DNA of 64,000 bases from Chlorella sorokiniana (lineage: Eukaryota; Chlorophyta; Trebouxiophyceae; Chlorellales; Chlorellaceae), in assembly GCA_025917655.1 (NCBI GenBank), contig CP084616.1, forward strand, positions 1,488,001 to 1,552,000, written 5' to 3'. The notes beneath the pieces were generated by a model. The model made no database searches. It was not told the DNA's origin and saw only the letters and a program-made list of their open reading frames with translations. Every line of letters starts with the position of its first letter. The stretch's first letter is position 1. This document shows, piece by piece, positions 1-11,560 of the stretch. The position numbers were made by a program, and so were the translations under genes.

Positions 1-1849
1 CTTGTATGGCCGCCGCAGGTCGAAAATGAGCAGCTGGCTGCCGCTGCCGGGCACGCCCGTGCTGGCCGCCGCCGCAAGCAGGTGCTCGGTGGGGGCCCCC
101 CTCGCTGCCCGCGAGGCCCGGCGGCGGGGCGCGGATGGCGGTCAGGTGCTGCCCCTGCGGGCAGCTCCACAGCTGCTGCGGGGAAGCGGTACGGCTGCGC
201 AGGTCCAGCCGGGACAGACGATCCCGCAGCGCCAGGACCACTGCGGGCAGATTTGCAAAGACCAGGCATGACGAAAGGCAGCACGCAGATTTTAAGGAAT
301 TTCTCGCACAGCAACCTGCCCTTGAGCAGCTGCAACGCGCAAGCCCAATGGCTCACTGCCTGCCACAGCCTCCTGAAACCACAACCGCCCCCTCCGCCCC
401 ACACACACAGACCCTTCCTGCACCCTGCCCCTGCCTGCCTGTGCGGGGCTGCGCCGCCGGCTGCACCTGCAGCGCGCCCAGCAGGCGGGGCGGCACGGCG
501 TCGGGCGGCGCACGCCACGCCTCCACCACCTCCGCCCTCTCCCTCAGCGCCACCTCCAGCAGGCTGCCGTCGCGCAGCAGCACCAGCGGGCGCTGCGCCA
601 GCTGGCGCTGCCAGCAGCAGTGCGCCGAGGGCCGCTCGCACGCCACCACCGCCAGCTGGCGCAGCTCAAACCCGCCCCTGCAACGTGGGCAGGCCTCGCA
701 AAAATCAGCAGAGCTTCATGCGGCCTAGGAAGGCCACAGGGCAGGCAGGCATGAAAAGGAGGGGCGCTTCACGAGCAAGAAGGACCTCACCCGTCATCCA
801 GCGACTCCTCCTCCTCCTCCCCCTCCTCCTCCCCTGCGCTGGATGTTGTGACATCCTGGTCACCGTCTGCCTCATCCATGCTGGAGCTGCTGGCCCGCCG
901 CCGCCGCCGCGCCTGCACCTGCGTGCCGGCGTCCTCCCCGCCGTCTGCCGGCGCCAGCTGCAGCAGCGTCAGCGTGTAGTCTGCGAGGTGCAGCAGGGGG
1001 ATCAAGCTTGGCGCCGGTACAGCCCACATGGTAGGCTTGCAGTTCCACAGTTGGTCAGCGTGCCGAATCAGGGGTGGCCTAGACAGAGCACACGTTTCAC
1101 GCCACGCATTTGCTGCTGCAACGGGACGAGCCCGTACCCCAACCCCACAGCTGCTATGCTGCCACCGCAAGCTCCCGGCTCGCCTGACCGCGCCGCCAGG
1201 ATCGGCAGGTTGGGGTGGCGCAGGCACGAGGCCCACCCCTCGTGCGCACAGGTGTTGAGCGCCAGCTGGCGCACCGCCGCGGGCAGGCGCCGCTGGCGCA
1301 GCGGGTAGAAGAATTCGCGCCCCTCGTACAGCAGCGGCAGCGGCAGCCGCGCCCAGGTCAGCAGGCTGCGGGTGGGGCCGGCCGGGCTGCGAGGAGGGAA
1401 GCGGCCAGGGGCGCTGCACCTTGGCAAAGCGAAGTCGGTTGTTGTGAAGCGCCGCTGGCAAGCCGCGCAAGCATGCCGCTGCCTCCACGAATGCACGGCC
1501 AGGCTGCTGCTGCTGCACCTGAACAGGTGGAGGTCGTCCTGCAGGCAGCATGCCTCCAGGCAGTCCAGAGGGCCCTCCTCGCCCAGCAGCGCTGCCGCAC
1601 CCGCCGCCGCCGCCGCCGCAGCCGGTGCGGCGGCGGGCCCGCGGCAGCCTGGCATTGCTCGGCTGCGGCCTGCTGCAGGGCCTCCTGCGCCACCAGCTCT
1701 GCGGGTACAAACTCCCGGGGCAGCACGCGAGGCAGGGCATCCAGCTGAGAGAAGTGGAACGAGGCCGGAGGCGGCGGGCTGCTGCCAATGGCCTCCAAGG
1801 TGCCGCCGATCACGACAGCGGCGAGCTCCGCGCGCAGCATGGTGCCCAT
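1..1849 (-). CDS. Unidentified protein with acidic tract and WD-like segment (3' end beyond left edge)
   Basis: I do not recognise this gene. Reading leftward from an ATG at 1849, the protein begins MGTMLRAELAAVVIGG. It then shows an alpha-helical stretch (about 1690-1780), segments that read well near 1230-1370 and 960-1000, and a strongly acidic tract near 785-860 (EEEGEEEEESLDDG). Further segments lie near 480-670, and near the window edge the string LLIFDLRRPYK appears. That last string, together with strings such as LPILAARSG, resembles strands of a WD/beta-propeller repeat. Splice-like boundaries occur near 1430, 1190 and 670. The good reading frame changes more than once where no splice site is seen, so the model cannot be closed by eye. 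A nuclear or nucleolar propeller protein is a guess from the acidic tract only. Confidence 0.45.
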
Positions 1850-2205
1850 CGCTGCACGCCCGCTAGTTTGGCAAGGCTGTGCGAGCCTCTAGCGACCCTA
1901 CACGACAACATCGGAAGGGTTCTGCAGCATGGCTATTGCCGCTATGACGGTAACAAGATTGCAACCAATACGCAATATATATGCTGCAACAATTCAATCA
2001 TAGACTTCCCAAGGGGACCATATGCTGGGCGTGAGGCGCTCGACCGCGCGCCGGATAGGGCGCTTTCAGGTTCTGCCTGAGCACGATATTTATGCCGATG
2101 TGCTCTCCATATTTATCTGTTCAATTCGAGTGTGATTGCACAGTCCCAGAGCGGCTTGCTGAAAAGCCAACCCTGTGAGCCGCCACACCTGCACATTCCC
2201 CAGCC
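1850..2205. other. Divergent intergenic region, no gene seen
   Basis: This spacer separates the start of the leftward propeller-like gene from the start of the rightward NXD1 gene, so it should hold both promoters. It is noticeably AT-richer than the flanking coding sequence around 1950-2010 and 2080-2130 (for example atatatatgc at 1976). I see no convincing open reading frame or RNA gene in it. Confidence 0.5.
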
Positions 2206-2969
2206 ATGGGTTACGGCGAAGCTCCCTGGGAGTTCACAGGCAGAGCCTTGTACCAGCTGTCGCTGGTGCGGGTGGAGGAGGTGCGGCAGGCTGCGGGTTT
2301 GCGGAACCAGCCGCCGCTGCTGCCGCATAAACGATTGATACCTGACCCACCGTCTGCCCGCAGCACCTGCTTGCGACAGCCTCCTATTGCAGTCAGGGTT
2401 TGTGATGGTGGTGATTATGGCAGCCAGCTTCCTGCCCTCTGTGCTCCCGTCCACCTGCCAGGCTCGCAAGTACATCCCATCTGAGCTGCCGCTGGTCAAC
2501 TTTTTCGGCTGGACGCTCGGCGGCTTCTATCTTGCCCGCTACAGCTGTGAGATCCTCGCTCTGCTTCTGGCATCACTTTGCTTTGGCTGCATCCGGGGCC
2601 AGCGAGCACCTTCCTGTTTTGCAGCGCGTTTTAAACCCCCGCCCCCCCCGCCTTTTCATCCACCCACTCACCCGCCCATCACCCACCGCTGCGCAGCCTC
2701 CCCGTGGGCGCCTTTGACGAGTGCGTGGCCCTGGCGGGCCTTGCCTGGAACTGGCCGACGTCATGTGCGTGGGCAGCTCGTGTGTATGTGAACAACAGGC
2801 GAGCGGGGGGCGCTGGCAGTGATGTTTGCTATGTTTTTTTTGCGTGTGTTCCTTTGGGTGTGGGTGGGTGGGTGGTGGGGGGGGGGGGGCTTCTCCTTTG
2901 CTGCCTGGTTTCCATGGGCCCGCAATGCTTGCTGCGTGCTCACACAATGCTTCTGCTTGGCTGTCTGTT

Positions 2970-3013
<44 letters not shown>

Positions 3014-4151
3014 TGGGGCGGGGGCAACGGAACATTTGACTGATGGCTGGAGGCACAACTTGTACTGAACCAGGCCTACACTCCCAGTTACTCACTTGCT
3101 GGCTTTTGTGCAGGGAGGCGCGCAACCATGGTATCTCCTCCGTCGGCCTGCCCTCCCGCCTAGCAACCTTCAAGGCGCTCCCGCAGCTGGAAGGCGGCGA
3201 CAAGAAGCGGCAGCAGCGTCCCAGCAGTGCTCTCAGCTGGTGGGACCTGACGACCAAGCGGGGGGCAGCAGCGGCGGAAGGAGCGGCAGCGGCGGCGCCG
3301 CAGGCAGCCCCACCGCCGCGATAGAGCTGCGCAACAGCGAGCCGGCTGGGCGGCGGCATGGCCGTGGCCTGGCGGCGCCCGTGTGCTGCATCGAGGTGCC
3401 TCGGGTGGCCCCCGCCTGGGCCCCCAAGATCCGCATGTTCTTGCCCAGCTTCAGGTCAGCTCCGCCCTGCCTTGCAATGTGCACATGCCTTTCTTGTGCA
3501 CGGTGCCTGTCGCTTGCTGGTGCCCACCTGCTGCGGTGCCTCCCCATGCGGCTGCCTCCTGCTGCAGCGGCGCCACCCCGACTTCCCGGCCTCCTCAAGT
3601 ATTCGCTCAAGCTGACCGCCCACATCCGTCCGCTGCCTGCTGCGCGTGTCACCTTCCCAGAGAAGCGGCCAGAGGTGTGGGCCGCGGCCGGGAGGGCGGG
3701 GAGCCTGCTCGGGGTGTGTGAAGTGGTGCTTGGCCCGTGGCCTTGAGCAGGTGCTCCTGCAGCCGCGCCCTTGGGCCGACAATCTCACAGCCCCGGGCAC
3801 AAGAGCGCCCGCCCCCCCCACCCCCCCCACCCCCCCCCCCATCTTCCACATGTGCAGCGCGACCAAGGCAGCCCCGAGGTGCTAGATGCGGTGCTGGGAG
3901 GGCGGCCGCTGCTGTGCCTGGGTGAGGCCTGCTGGCCTGCAGTGCATGGGGGTCTGGTATGCGGCAGGGGCAGCGTGCGGGGCCCTGCTCAAGTGCATGG
4001 CCCGTCTGAGTGAAGCTTGCGCTGCGCTGCTGCCCATGCAGCTTTTGATGACATGCACATGGAAGTGCAACCACCCATGCCGTGGCACCCCAAGGGGCGC
4101 CAAGCAGCAAGCAGGAGTGTGGAGAGCACAGCGCAACCCTTGGCGGCCTAG
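2206..4151 (+). CDS. NXD1: NEOXANTHIN-DEFICIENT 1 (NXD1) family protein
   Basis: The family is required for neoxanthin formation in plastids of plants and green algae, but its exact biochemical role is not settled. The match is by conserved strings in family order: GYGEAPWEFTGRALYQL (exon 1, 2206-2280), YIPSELPLVNFFGWTLGGFY (exon 2, 2462-2546), VGAFDECVALAGLAWN with PTSCAWAARVYVNN (exon 3, from 2697), HGISSVGLPSRLATF (exon 4, from about 3111), then VPRVAPAWAPKIRMFLPSF, LLKYSLKLTAHIRPL and a last exon starting at about 4042 that ends in TAG at 4149-4151. Exon 3 ends at a GC donor (acag/gcgagc, about 2789). Frame is lost by one base at 2700-2703 (C run), 3260-3265 (G run) and again near 3575-3595. 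In each case one or two extra bases in the run restore the family sequence, so I read these as sequence errors. A low-complexity Gly/Ser stretch around 3255-3320 is an insertion relative to the plant proteins as I remember them. Confidence 0.88.
2974..3011. repeat. (TG)n microsatellite in an NXD1 intron
   Basis: An almost uninterrupted TG dinucleotide run of about 38 bases lies in the intron between exons 3 and 4 of NXD1. A G run (2876-2889) lies about 90 bases before it. Both are likely length-variable. Confidence 0.95.
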
Positions 4152-4874
4152 CCAGACGCCGAGAGCTTGTCCTTGCCAGGTCAACAAGCTTACTTGGTTC
4201 AGGCATGGCTGTCGGCAGCTGTGCAACTTGCCCCTGAACTCTAAAAAGCTTGAATGCTGAGCTTGTCTGGGGTGGTCTTTTAAGCAGGGGCTCGTTCAGC
4301 TCGACGACCGGGCAGAGGGAGGGGCGGTGCATCTCCGCTTGCGACCCTTGTCCATGCCTGGCCCGCATGGGACCCTGCGGAGCCCCCAGTGGCGCCGGTA
4401 TGCCCATCTGCTGTGCATTTCTGACCTATCATCAATGACTGTTGCATGGAAGCCGGCACCAAACAACAGGCATTCAACCACATGTTGATTACCTAAAGGC
4501 GCATTCAAGGCTTGGGTCAGGCATGGACCTAAGGCTAGGGTCAGCAGCACCACACAGGCCTTGCGCGGCACCTTTCGAACTCGTAACAGCGCAGGGGGCA
4601 AATCAAGCGGAGGTTTATGCTCAAGACGGGGAGATCTGCCTAATGTAGCTCTGACTGGATTCCAGGTCAGCACCTCCATTTCTCTCGTGTCCCTCGCTAA
4701 TCCTGACGACTGTCTGGGGCAGGAGTGTCGGCTGCAATGATGCAAGAAGTCCTTGAATTGCTTTGACTTGCCGACCCCCCTCGTTTTTGCTCTTACTTGT
4801 CGCCCGCCGTAGGCCGTACATACTCGCCTAATATCAAAGTACAATCAGGCCTAGCTTGCTGCATAACCTGCTCA
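4152..4874. other. Intergenic, 3' flank of NXD1 and promoter of next gene
   Basis: No coding region is supported here. Open frames of up to 182 codons exist on the minus strand, but they lack splice sites and any recognisable protein character. The sequence contains the presumed NXD1 3' UTR and the promoter of the rightward DUF6737-like gene. Confidence 0.5.
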
Positions 4875-5522
4875 ATGGTAGTGCACGCAATGTTGCGGCA
4901 GGGCTGCGGCGCGGCACGGCCGCCACAACATCCGAGTTTGTGCAGAAGACGCTGCGGGCCGGGGCACATCTGCCAACATACACAAACATGCAGCAACAAC
5001 AATCAGTTCATAAATCGGCAGGGGTGGCGGCAGCGGATGTTCCATGCTGGGCGCAGTGCTCGGGTGAGGCAGGGCCGTTCATGGGGCGGGCGGGGCACCG
5101 AGGCACTTTGGGTGGCTTTGCATGGCACATTGGCTTGCTTGCAACCGCCCCATGCTCGGCGCCTTTAACCCACTCCTGGCATGTCGCCGCAGGCTGTGCC
5201 AGGCGCCAGCCCGGGTGGACAGCAGCCGCCGCTGCCAGGCCCGCAACTGGTGGAAACAAATGTGTGGGCTTACAAGCCCTGGTGGTGCCAGCCGTGGTCT
5301 ATCCTGGCAACAGGCGCGGCAGTGGTGGGCGCAGCCTGGGCACTCAGCGGCCGCTCGCCCGGCTGGACGACGGCGGCGGCGCTGCCGGTGGCGGCGTGGT
5401 GGGCGCTATTTCTAGTTCTTATGCCAGCACAGTTCCGTGAGTACGCCGAGGCAGAAAACGCCATGCTGCGGCAGGCGCAGCGGCAGACGCAGCAGCGGCA
5501 GGAGCAGCAGGAGGAGCAGTGA
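4875..5522 (+). CDS. DUF6737-like small plastid membrane protein
   Basis: Two exons join cleanly. Exon 1 is 4875-5063 (63 codons, donor cgg/gtgagg) and exon 2 is 5193-5522 (109 codons plus TGA, acceptor gccgcag), giving 172 aa. The N-terminal part is basic and rich in Arg, Gln and Cys, as expected of a plastid transit peptide. The conserved core is VWAYKPWWCQPWSI followed by two hydrophobic helices separated by RSPGWTT, ending LVLMPAQFREY. A Gln-rich tail (QRQTQQRQEQQEEQ) follows. The KPWWCQPWSI core is what I know from the cyanobacterial and plastid DUF6737 family, whose function is unknown. An upstream in-frame TTG-initiated extension is ignored because ATG 4875 gives a good transit peptide. 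TGTAA at 5544 lies only 22 nt past the stop. Confidence 0.75.
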
Positions 5523-6993
5523 CCGTCGAGGCCATGCCGCCAGTGTAACAGCGAGCGGGAGCAGCATACCACTGGATGTGCGTGTAGAGCTTGGTTCAGG
5601 TCACAGGCCTGCCCCCGTCAAGGGCCATGCGTGCTGCAACTGCCCAGCTTCTTACTCTGTCCGGAGGGGCTGCACCAACATCCCAATTTCTCACAGCCTA
5701 CGGTGTGGCCTTTGGTGTGTTACAGTTCAAAGCGCTCAAAAGTCTGGTCATGCGTCCGCTCAGTCTGCACACTTTTGGTCGGTGCAATGCAGGGATGGGG
5801 AGGGCAGCAAGCCTGTGTTCAGGTGCCCGCCCTGCTCGCGGAAACATGGTGCTGCAAAAGTGTTAAGCCATGCAGTCTGCACAGCAAGCCAGCATAAGAG
5901 AAGCGCGTAGCAGGGTGCGCAGACGGGAACGCCGCTGCGGCGGAGCGAGATGGGCGAAAGAGGAGCCCCACGGAGCTGTCTGGGAAGAAGGGAAGAAATG
6001 AGGAGAGTCAGGGTCCTTATTAGTCTGTGAAGGTCAGTGCATCCCTTGCATCTGCCTGTCTTGGTGGTAAGACCCAGAGAATGAGCCCAGGTGTCCCGGC
6101 TTTGAACAGAGTGGTCGTGTCGTGTCGCAGCAAGGATAGATGAAAGGGAGGAGAGGAAAAAGGAGCTGGAGGCGCCCGCACTCCAGCAACCCCAGTATGA
6201 AAATGCTGAGCAGACAGCAAGGATGCAAATGAAATGTGCCCGGAAATGCCCCAATGTTGTGCATTAGTTGTTGTATGATGCTTGGGTGGAGAGGGGTGGG
6301 TGGTGTGCCCTGCACAGAATAGGTCCCAGTCAAGTAACTCAGAGGGCGGCAGTGGAAAATGCCTGACGGTGAGAGTAGAGCCCATGACCGATGGGGCCTG
6401 CTAAGCAAGATCAGTGCCGGTTTTCAGGTTGTGTGCGTGCAGCCAAAAGATAAGTGTCAGCCGGGGAGGTAGGGAAGGAGCGGCGGCGCAACATCGCAAT
6501 GCATGTGATGGAAGGAACCCAAACGTGGCAGATTGCTTGAAAGTGGGTGCGCTGGATGGATCGAATCAGCAGATCGAGAAAGTTCCCATTGAACCCAAAG
6601 ACCCCAAGGCTGAGGGCGGCGACGGTGCAGGCCACCCAGTGCAGGCTGCATAGCAAGGCGCCTCAGCAGGTGGGGGAGGATGGAGATTGTACAGCATGGA
6701 GGCTTGGGCTAGGAGCTGTGGCGGCACCAAATTGGCTCCGCACATGGAGGAAAAGACGTGGGGAGGACAGACATACATTGAGGAAAAGGGATGTGTAAAG
6801 GGGATTAAAAGCGCAAAGGTTCTGGGCCGCTCTGCAGTAGTAAAGAAGAGCGGCGGCGGGCGGTGGGGCGGCACCGGGGGTGCTGCTGATGACCACAGAT
6901 TGCGCGGCTCAAAGATGACGGGAACAGCGGGTTGGAGAGGGCCGTCTGCTGCCGTTTCGGCATGGGGAGGGGGGCTCAAAGTCAGTCCTAGTC
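5523..6993. other. Intergenic stretch without a supported gene
   Basis: The sequence lies between the DUF6737-like gene and the stop of a leftward unidentified gene, and is likely 3' UTR of one or both. Several overlapping open frames occur on the minus strand (about 6020-6410 and 6566-6980). One of them (near 6540-6640) reads as a short hydrophobic segment, but I found no start, splice sites or family resemblance to support it. Confidence 0.4.
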
Positions 6994-8990
6994 CTAGCTA
7001 AGAATCATAGCCGTGTCAGAATATACAAAAAGGAACCCCATGCACTTGTAAGCGGTGGCAGTCGCAGCGCCACCGAGGGCTGCCAAAAGTGCAGCGGCAG
7101 GTGAGGCCTCAGCAGAGGCGGATGGCGCAGAATTCGCGCCTGCAGGGTTGGGGGCCCTTTCCAGGTGAGGCGGAGGGGCTTGCCAGGGCCCGCACAGCAG
7201 CACCTGCTGCCATCCTGGCGAGGGAGGGCTGATCAAGAGCTCGGGCCGCGGCAGCCGAGGCCAGGATCGTTGCATTGATACTTTGAATGCTTGCATGAGT
7301 GCCGGGGCTCTGCAGTTCAACAGCAGGCAGCAGCAAAACGGCACGTTGCAGCTGTGCACAGTCGACGACATGCAGAGGGAGGGGCATCTGCGGCAACAAA
7401 GCTGGCCAAGCGAGCAGCTGTCGCATCAACTCCCAACAGCTCACCCTCAGCAGGTTGAAGGGCCTCAGCATGGCGCCATGCGAGGGGCGGGCAACGCCCG
7501 TGGCCCCTCCCGGTGGCGACTCGAGCCGGCTGCCGCTGTGACGGCAGGTTGAGGCAGCCTTGCTGGTGCTACCTGCAGGATGGATGTGGGTAAGGGCCAT
7601 GGATCGCTCAAAATCAGACAGACAGCACATTACGCGCACGGGTTCCCATCAACCAGGCATGTCCTACGTTGGCAGTTGCTTGCATCGACAGGGTGGGGCT
7701 GCAGCAGAGAACCTTGTTTGCAGGGCGGCAGCCAGCCGCAGTGGTTTACCTGCAGCGATGGGCTGCCTGGTTGGCGGGGCAGGGGTGAAGGAAAGGTCTC
7801 GGGCGACCACCCGCAGGCCCGCATGACGCTGCGGCAGCCCGCAGCTGTCGCCGCCAGCCTTCCCATGGGGGTGGCACGGCCGCGCGGCGCAGGGGCGCGG
7901 CTGCACGTGGGTCCCGTGGGTGCCGACAGCAGCAGGAGGCGCTGGCGCTTGCAGGTGCGGCCCCCGCCCCCGCCGCCCAAAGCCTGCCGCGGTGTAGCGG
8001 TGTGGGGGCGGGTGCCGCAGTGGCAGGCGGGGCCAGCACCGCGCCCTCCTCCTCCTGAAGCGCTGCCCGTCCATGCCGCCTCTCGCCAGGCGCCAGCTTC
8101 GCTGCGACAGCCGCCGGCGTTGCGACAGCCGCGGACCGCTTGCGGCACGTGGCGCCGCCGTGGGGCCCGGTGGCAGCGCCACGGCTGCCAAGCTGGATTC
8201 CGCCACAACCCCGACGCCGCTCGCCCCCGTCAGTGCAGCTGCCCTGACGGCTGCGGCTGCCAGCGCAGCAGCGGCGTTGGGGGGCACGCATGCGTGCTGG
8301 TCGGCAGCCCCGCTGGGAGCATGTGGAACAACGGGTCGTGGGGAGGCAGTCTGCGAGGGTGGGGGGAGCTGGTCATAGTGAGAGGGAGGTAACCGCCCGC
8401 CAAGGAGGCGGCACACCGATGCTGATAATGAATGCAGGGAGCCGTTGGCTGACGGATTTGAATGAGCGGCTGGACCTGGGCTGTCGCCCCTGCGGCCCTC
8501 GCTGGGGCAGCAGCGGTCCTGAGCAGCTCACCTCGGTCGTCTATGCTTAGCAGGGCTCGGCACTGCACCAAGATGGTGTTGCGGGCCACGGCTGCCACCT
8601 CGGCTGCATCGTTCGCGCGAGGCAAGGAAGGCAACCGACACGGCCATCAGCAGAGCCCAAGGGCACCAGCCACTTGCAAGTGCCCTGCTGCCCACCGCTT
8701 TGCAAGCCCACTGCTGATGTCACCACAACAAGCGGCGGAGGGCAGGGGGCTCACCATCTATCACGCTCTGCAGATCCTGCGGGCTGCAGCGAGCGGCAGA
8801 CGCGGTGCGATCGCTCACCGCCGCGGCTGCCCCTGCACCCGGCAAGATGGGCGCTGTATTAAGGCCCCCACACTTGGGCAAGCCGCAGCAAGCAAGGCAC
8901 AGTTGCCCGTGGTGCCAAATGCAGAGAATATGTCCAAAGGCAGGCCGCTGCCCTTGCACTGGTGAACAGGCGGAGTGCTCACCGGCAGGG
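6994..8990 (-). CDS. Unidentified leftward gene, exons only partly resolved
   Basis: I do not recognise the product. Several pieces look like real exons flanked by splice signals: near 8740-8860 (AAVSDRTASAARCSPQDLQS, followed by a gtgagc donor), near 8530-8610 (AEVAAVARNTILVQCRALLS, between an AG acceptor and a gtgagc donor), an Ala-rich region near 7800-8300, and an exon beginning near 7580 after tcctgcag. The last frame ends at 6994 with ALLAALGGAATATAYKCMGF just before the stop. The Ala/Pro-rich middle could be read in two frames. The first exon is not found; the 5' limit given is approximate. Confidence 0.3.
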
Positions 8991-10305
8991 GAGGTCTGGC
9001 CGTCCAGGTGTGACCCTTCGCGCTCCCACGCTGGATGACACCGCCTGAGGCCCCTGCTACATCGGTGAAGGAACATCAGATGTCGTCGACATCAGGAAGT
9101 CGAAAAATCGATGCTCCGACAGTGATACTTGTTGGCAACGGCTAGTGCTCTCCTTCACCGACCAAACCTCCCTGGGCCGTGCCGCTGTTGCTCAAAGCAA
9201 TATAGTTGACCGCTCACTCAATTTTGCCGACGGAAAGGACTCCGGGAATACATGCTGGCGGGTAATCGGGCTGGTCCACGAGAGAAGGCATCCTGCTGCT
9301 GCATAGGCTCCGTGGGCTGGGAGGCTTGGCAACGCCGGCGTAAGGCGCTTTGATCACTGTCGCAGCCTGAATTGGGCACTAGAGGCGCGGCACAGCGAGG
9401 CTTGGGTCGCCAGGCAACGGGCAGGTTCTGGCCAGGACTCGGAATCGGCCCTCGTCAACGGCCAGTGAAGAATTCAGGTCAAGTCGGATGGCTTGAAGGC
9501 GAGCAGCTCTTGAAGGCCTGCTAATTACGTGAGCTGACGTGGCTGGTTTGGTTTGAAAGGCCCCTGCGTCTTGACGCGGTAACCGCGTCAAGCTGTTGCT
9601 TAGTTTAGGGCACAGCATCATAATTGATGCAGAACGTGGGCTGGGCGCGTCATTGCTGGCATGGTCTGTCGGTGCCTGGTGACCGGCGAGGTGGGGTCTT
9701 CCCCTTTTGCCTTCCATCGAACTCACTTGTCACAGGCTTGCTCAGCCAGGTGGTCTACGTTGAACATTGGCATGTCATCTAGCATGCCAATGGGCCTTGT
9801 GCATAACAAGCGAGAGCCAACGCAGCCACCCCTGCAATCCGTCGCCGCCTGCCGACTGCCTCTGCGGCTGTGCCTTCATCCTTACGCTCGTTCATGTTTC
9901 ACACGACGGCAGCCAACACCCTTTGCAGCTGGCCTGGATGCCCGAGAACGCAGCAGTCAGCGGTGTAGTTTACAAGGAAGCTGGAGGGGGCGCTAGCAAT
10001 GCCTGGCTTGCGTTCCACGGACTTGGCGACGGTGACAGCACATCGCATCCAAGCAACAGGCGCCCTTTCGAGGGTTAGCTTTGCACACTCCTTCCGTCTC
10101 CGTCTCTGTCCCGCAAGTTGCGATAGCCGCCGCTGCCCTGCAAGCGCAACGCGAGGGCCGGGTCCCAGCGCGCCTGCGGCACCATGGCGGGGCGTGCCGC
10201 AGGTTGGCAGGCGGTCAGCTGGCGCAGCCCTCATGCAGTTCCGCCATACAGCGCAGCCACGGCAGCTGCCGCGACCCGCTTGTCAAAGCTCAGGCAGAGC
10301 TTGCA
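8991..10305. other. Intergenic stretch, no gene supported
   Basis: I see only short shadow frames here. The segment 9080-9380 is comparatively AT-rich and could include the promoter of the leftward gene below 9 kb. The part near 10080-10305 probably holds the 3' end of the DTW-domain gene. Confidence 0.4.
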
Positions 10306-11560
10306 TCACGAGAAGAACGTCTGCTTCCTGCTGGTCAGCCCCCAAACACACACCTGAAGCTGCACCAGTTTCGTCAGCGGCCGCATGATTGCCTCCAGCA
10401 CCTCGCGCCGCGCGCGGCTCCAGCTGAGACAGCGCCCGCGCTGCGGCCCGCAGGTGCTCATGCAGCCCTGCTCAGGCTCCACACGCAGCAGCAGCGGGCC
10501 CTCCAGCGGCGGCGCCCCCTGCTCTGCAGGCGGCTGCCCCCGCCTGCTGCTGCTGCGCCGCCGGGCTCGACAGCGGCTGGCACGCCCGCCCACTGCCGCC
10601 GCTCCGCTGGGATCGGGCTGAACTGCTCCCGCGGCAGCTGCACACACACGCCTGGGCCTGTGGGCTGCAGTACAAGTGGCTTCACTGCGTTGTACATCTC
10701 TTTGGCCTGCAACACAGAGCAAGGCAGGGGAGGGCGGTGAGAGCGCGGCATGTGGAAGGGGAGTGGCCGGGGTCACACAGCGTGGAAGGGCGTGAGAAGG
10801 CTCTTCCGCCGGCCAGCGACGGCTTGCCTGCCTCCAGGTGCCATCAAGGAGCAGCAATGTGTACAAAGGTTCGCCAGCCCAACGCTGCTGCCGCCCACCA
10901 TCCTGTACCTGCTCAGCAGGCTGCGGTGGGGGCTGCTGCGCGGTTGCGGCTGCCGTGGCCGTAAACGGATCGCTGCAAGCCTCCTTTGCCTTGCGAACGC
11001 TGCCGTTGCTGGCTTGCAGGTCAGCCGCAACTTCCTGCAAGTCGAGCGCATCCGGCGCCGGGAAGAGCACAAGCAGCGGGAAGCGCCCGGCCGCTGCGCC
11101 CTGCAGCGCTTCGGCCAGCGGGGCATGGGCCTCCAGGTTTTCACAGTAGCGCCGCCCCCAGCACCTCCACCCCAGCCACGCATTTGTGCAGCACCGGCAC
11201 TGTGGCCAGTCTCTTCCTGCGGGCAATGACAGGGTGAAGAGTGTGGGCTCTGGCATGCAGGCAGATGTGGCGGCTCAGTCCGACCCCTCCTCACTTTTGC
11301 TCATGCGGATGCTGCAGCACAATGACCCTGCCAGTGAGGGGCAGAGGCTCCGCTGGCAAGGTGGAGCACAAGCAGACGGAATTGGGTCGCCTGCGATCCA
11401 AGAAAGGAAACGTGAGGGCAATAAGCAGCGGGCGCCGGCGGCGACAGAACAGCTGTTCCGTTGAGAGCAGCTGCCTTGTCGGCCGTGATCGGCCGTGATG
11501 TTGAGCTGGCCATGGGCCTGAAAGCAAGCGAAGAACCGTGGGGATGCAGCCCCACTTACT
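10306..11560 (-). CDS. DTW-domain protein, probable tRNA-uridine aminocarboxypropyltransferase (TapT/DTWD2 type)
   Basis: DTW proteins transfer a 3-amino-3-carboxypropyl group from SAM to uridine in tRNA (acp3U). The leftward gene shows the family order: RPNSVCLCSTLP followed by GRVIVLQHPHEQK (11300-11400), VLHKCVAGVEVLG (11150-11200), RFPLLVLFPAPDALDL (11000-11080), then LLLLDGTWRQA (10830-10880), which carries the signature Asp-x-Thr-Trp. The next exon begins KEMYNAVKPLV (about 10700) and continues to LLLRVEPEQGCMST (10450-10500) and VLEAIMRPLTKLVQLQ. A possible stop lies at 10306. Splice sites are visible after LDGTWRQA (donor near 10825, acceptor near 10710). Frame slips near 11130-11150 and around 10390-10450 are not at splice sites and look like base-run errors. 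The first exon (up to about 11560) is uncertain. Confidence 0.8.

Noticed and set aside
82-1308. Long plus-strand open frame of about 400 codons
   Set aside because: It is the antisense shadow of the leftward gene: Pro/Ala/Arg-rich, no domain, and it crosses splice sites that make sense only on the minus strand.
787-1788. Continuous 333-codon minus-strand frame as a single exon
   Set aside because: Only parts of it read as protein; better segments lie in other frames with splice-like ends, so it is not taken as one exon.
2960-3020. CRISPR-like or telomeric repeat at the TG run
   Set aside because: It is a plain dinucleotide microsatellite with no spacers and no TTTAGGG-type units.
7580-8392. 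Plus-strand open frame of 270 codons
   Set aside because: Low-complexity Pro/Arg/Ala composition, no start context and no splice logic. It mirrors the Ala-rich exons on the other strand.
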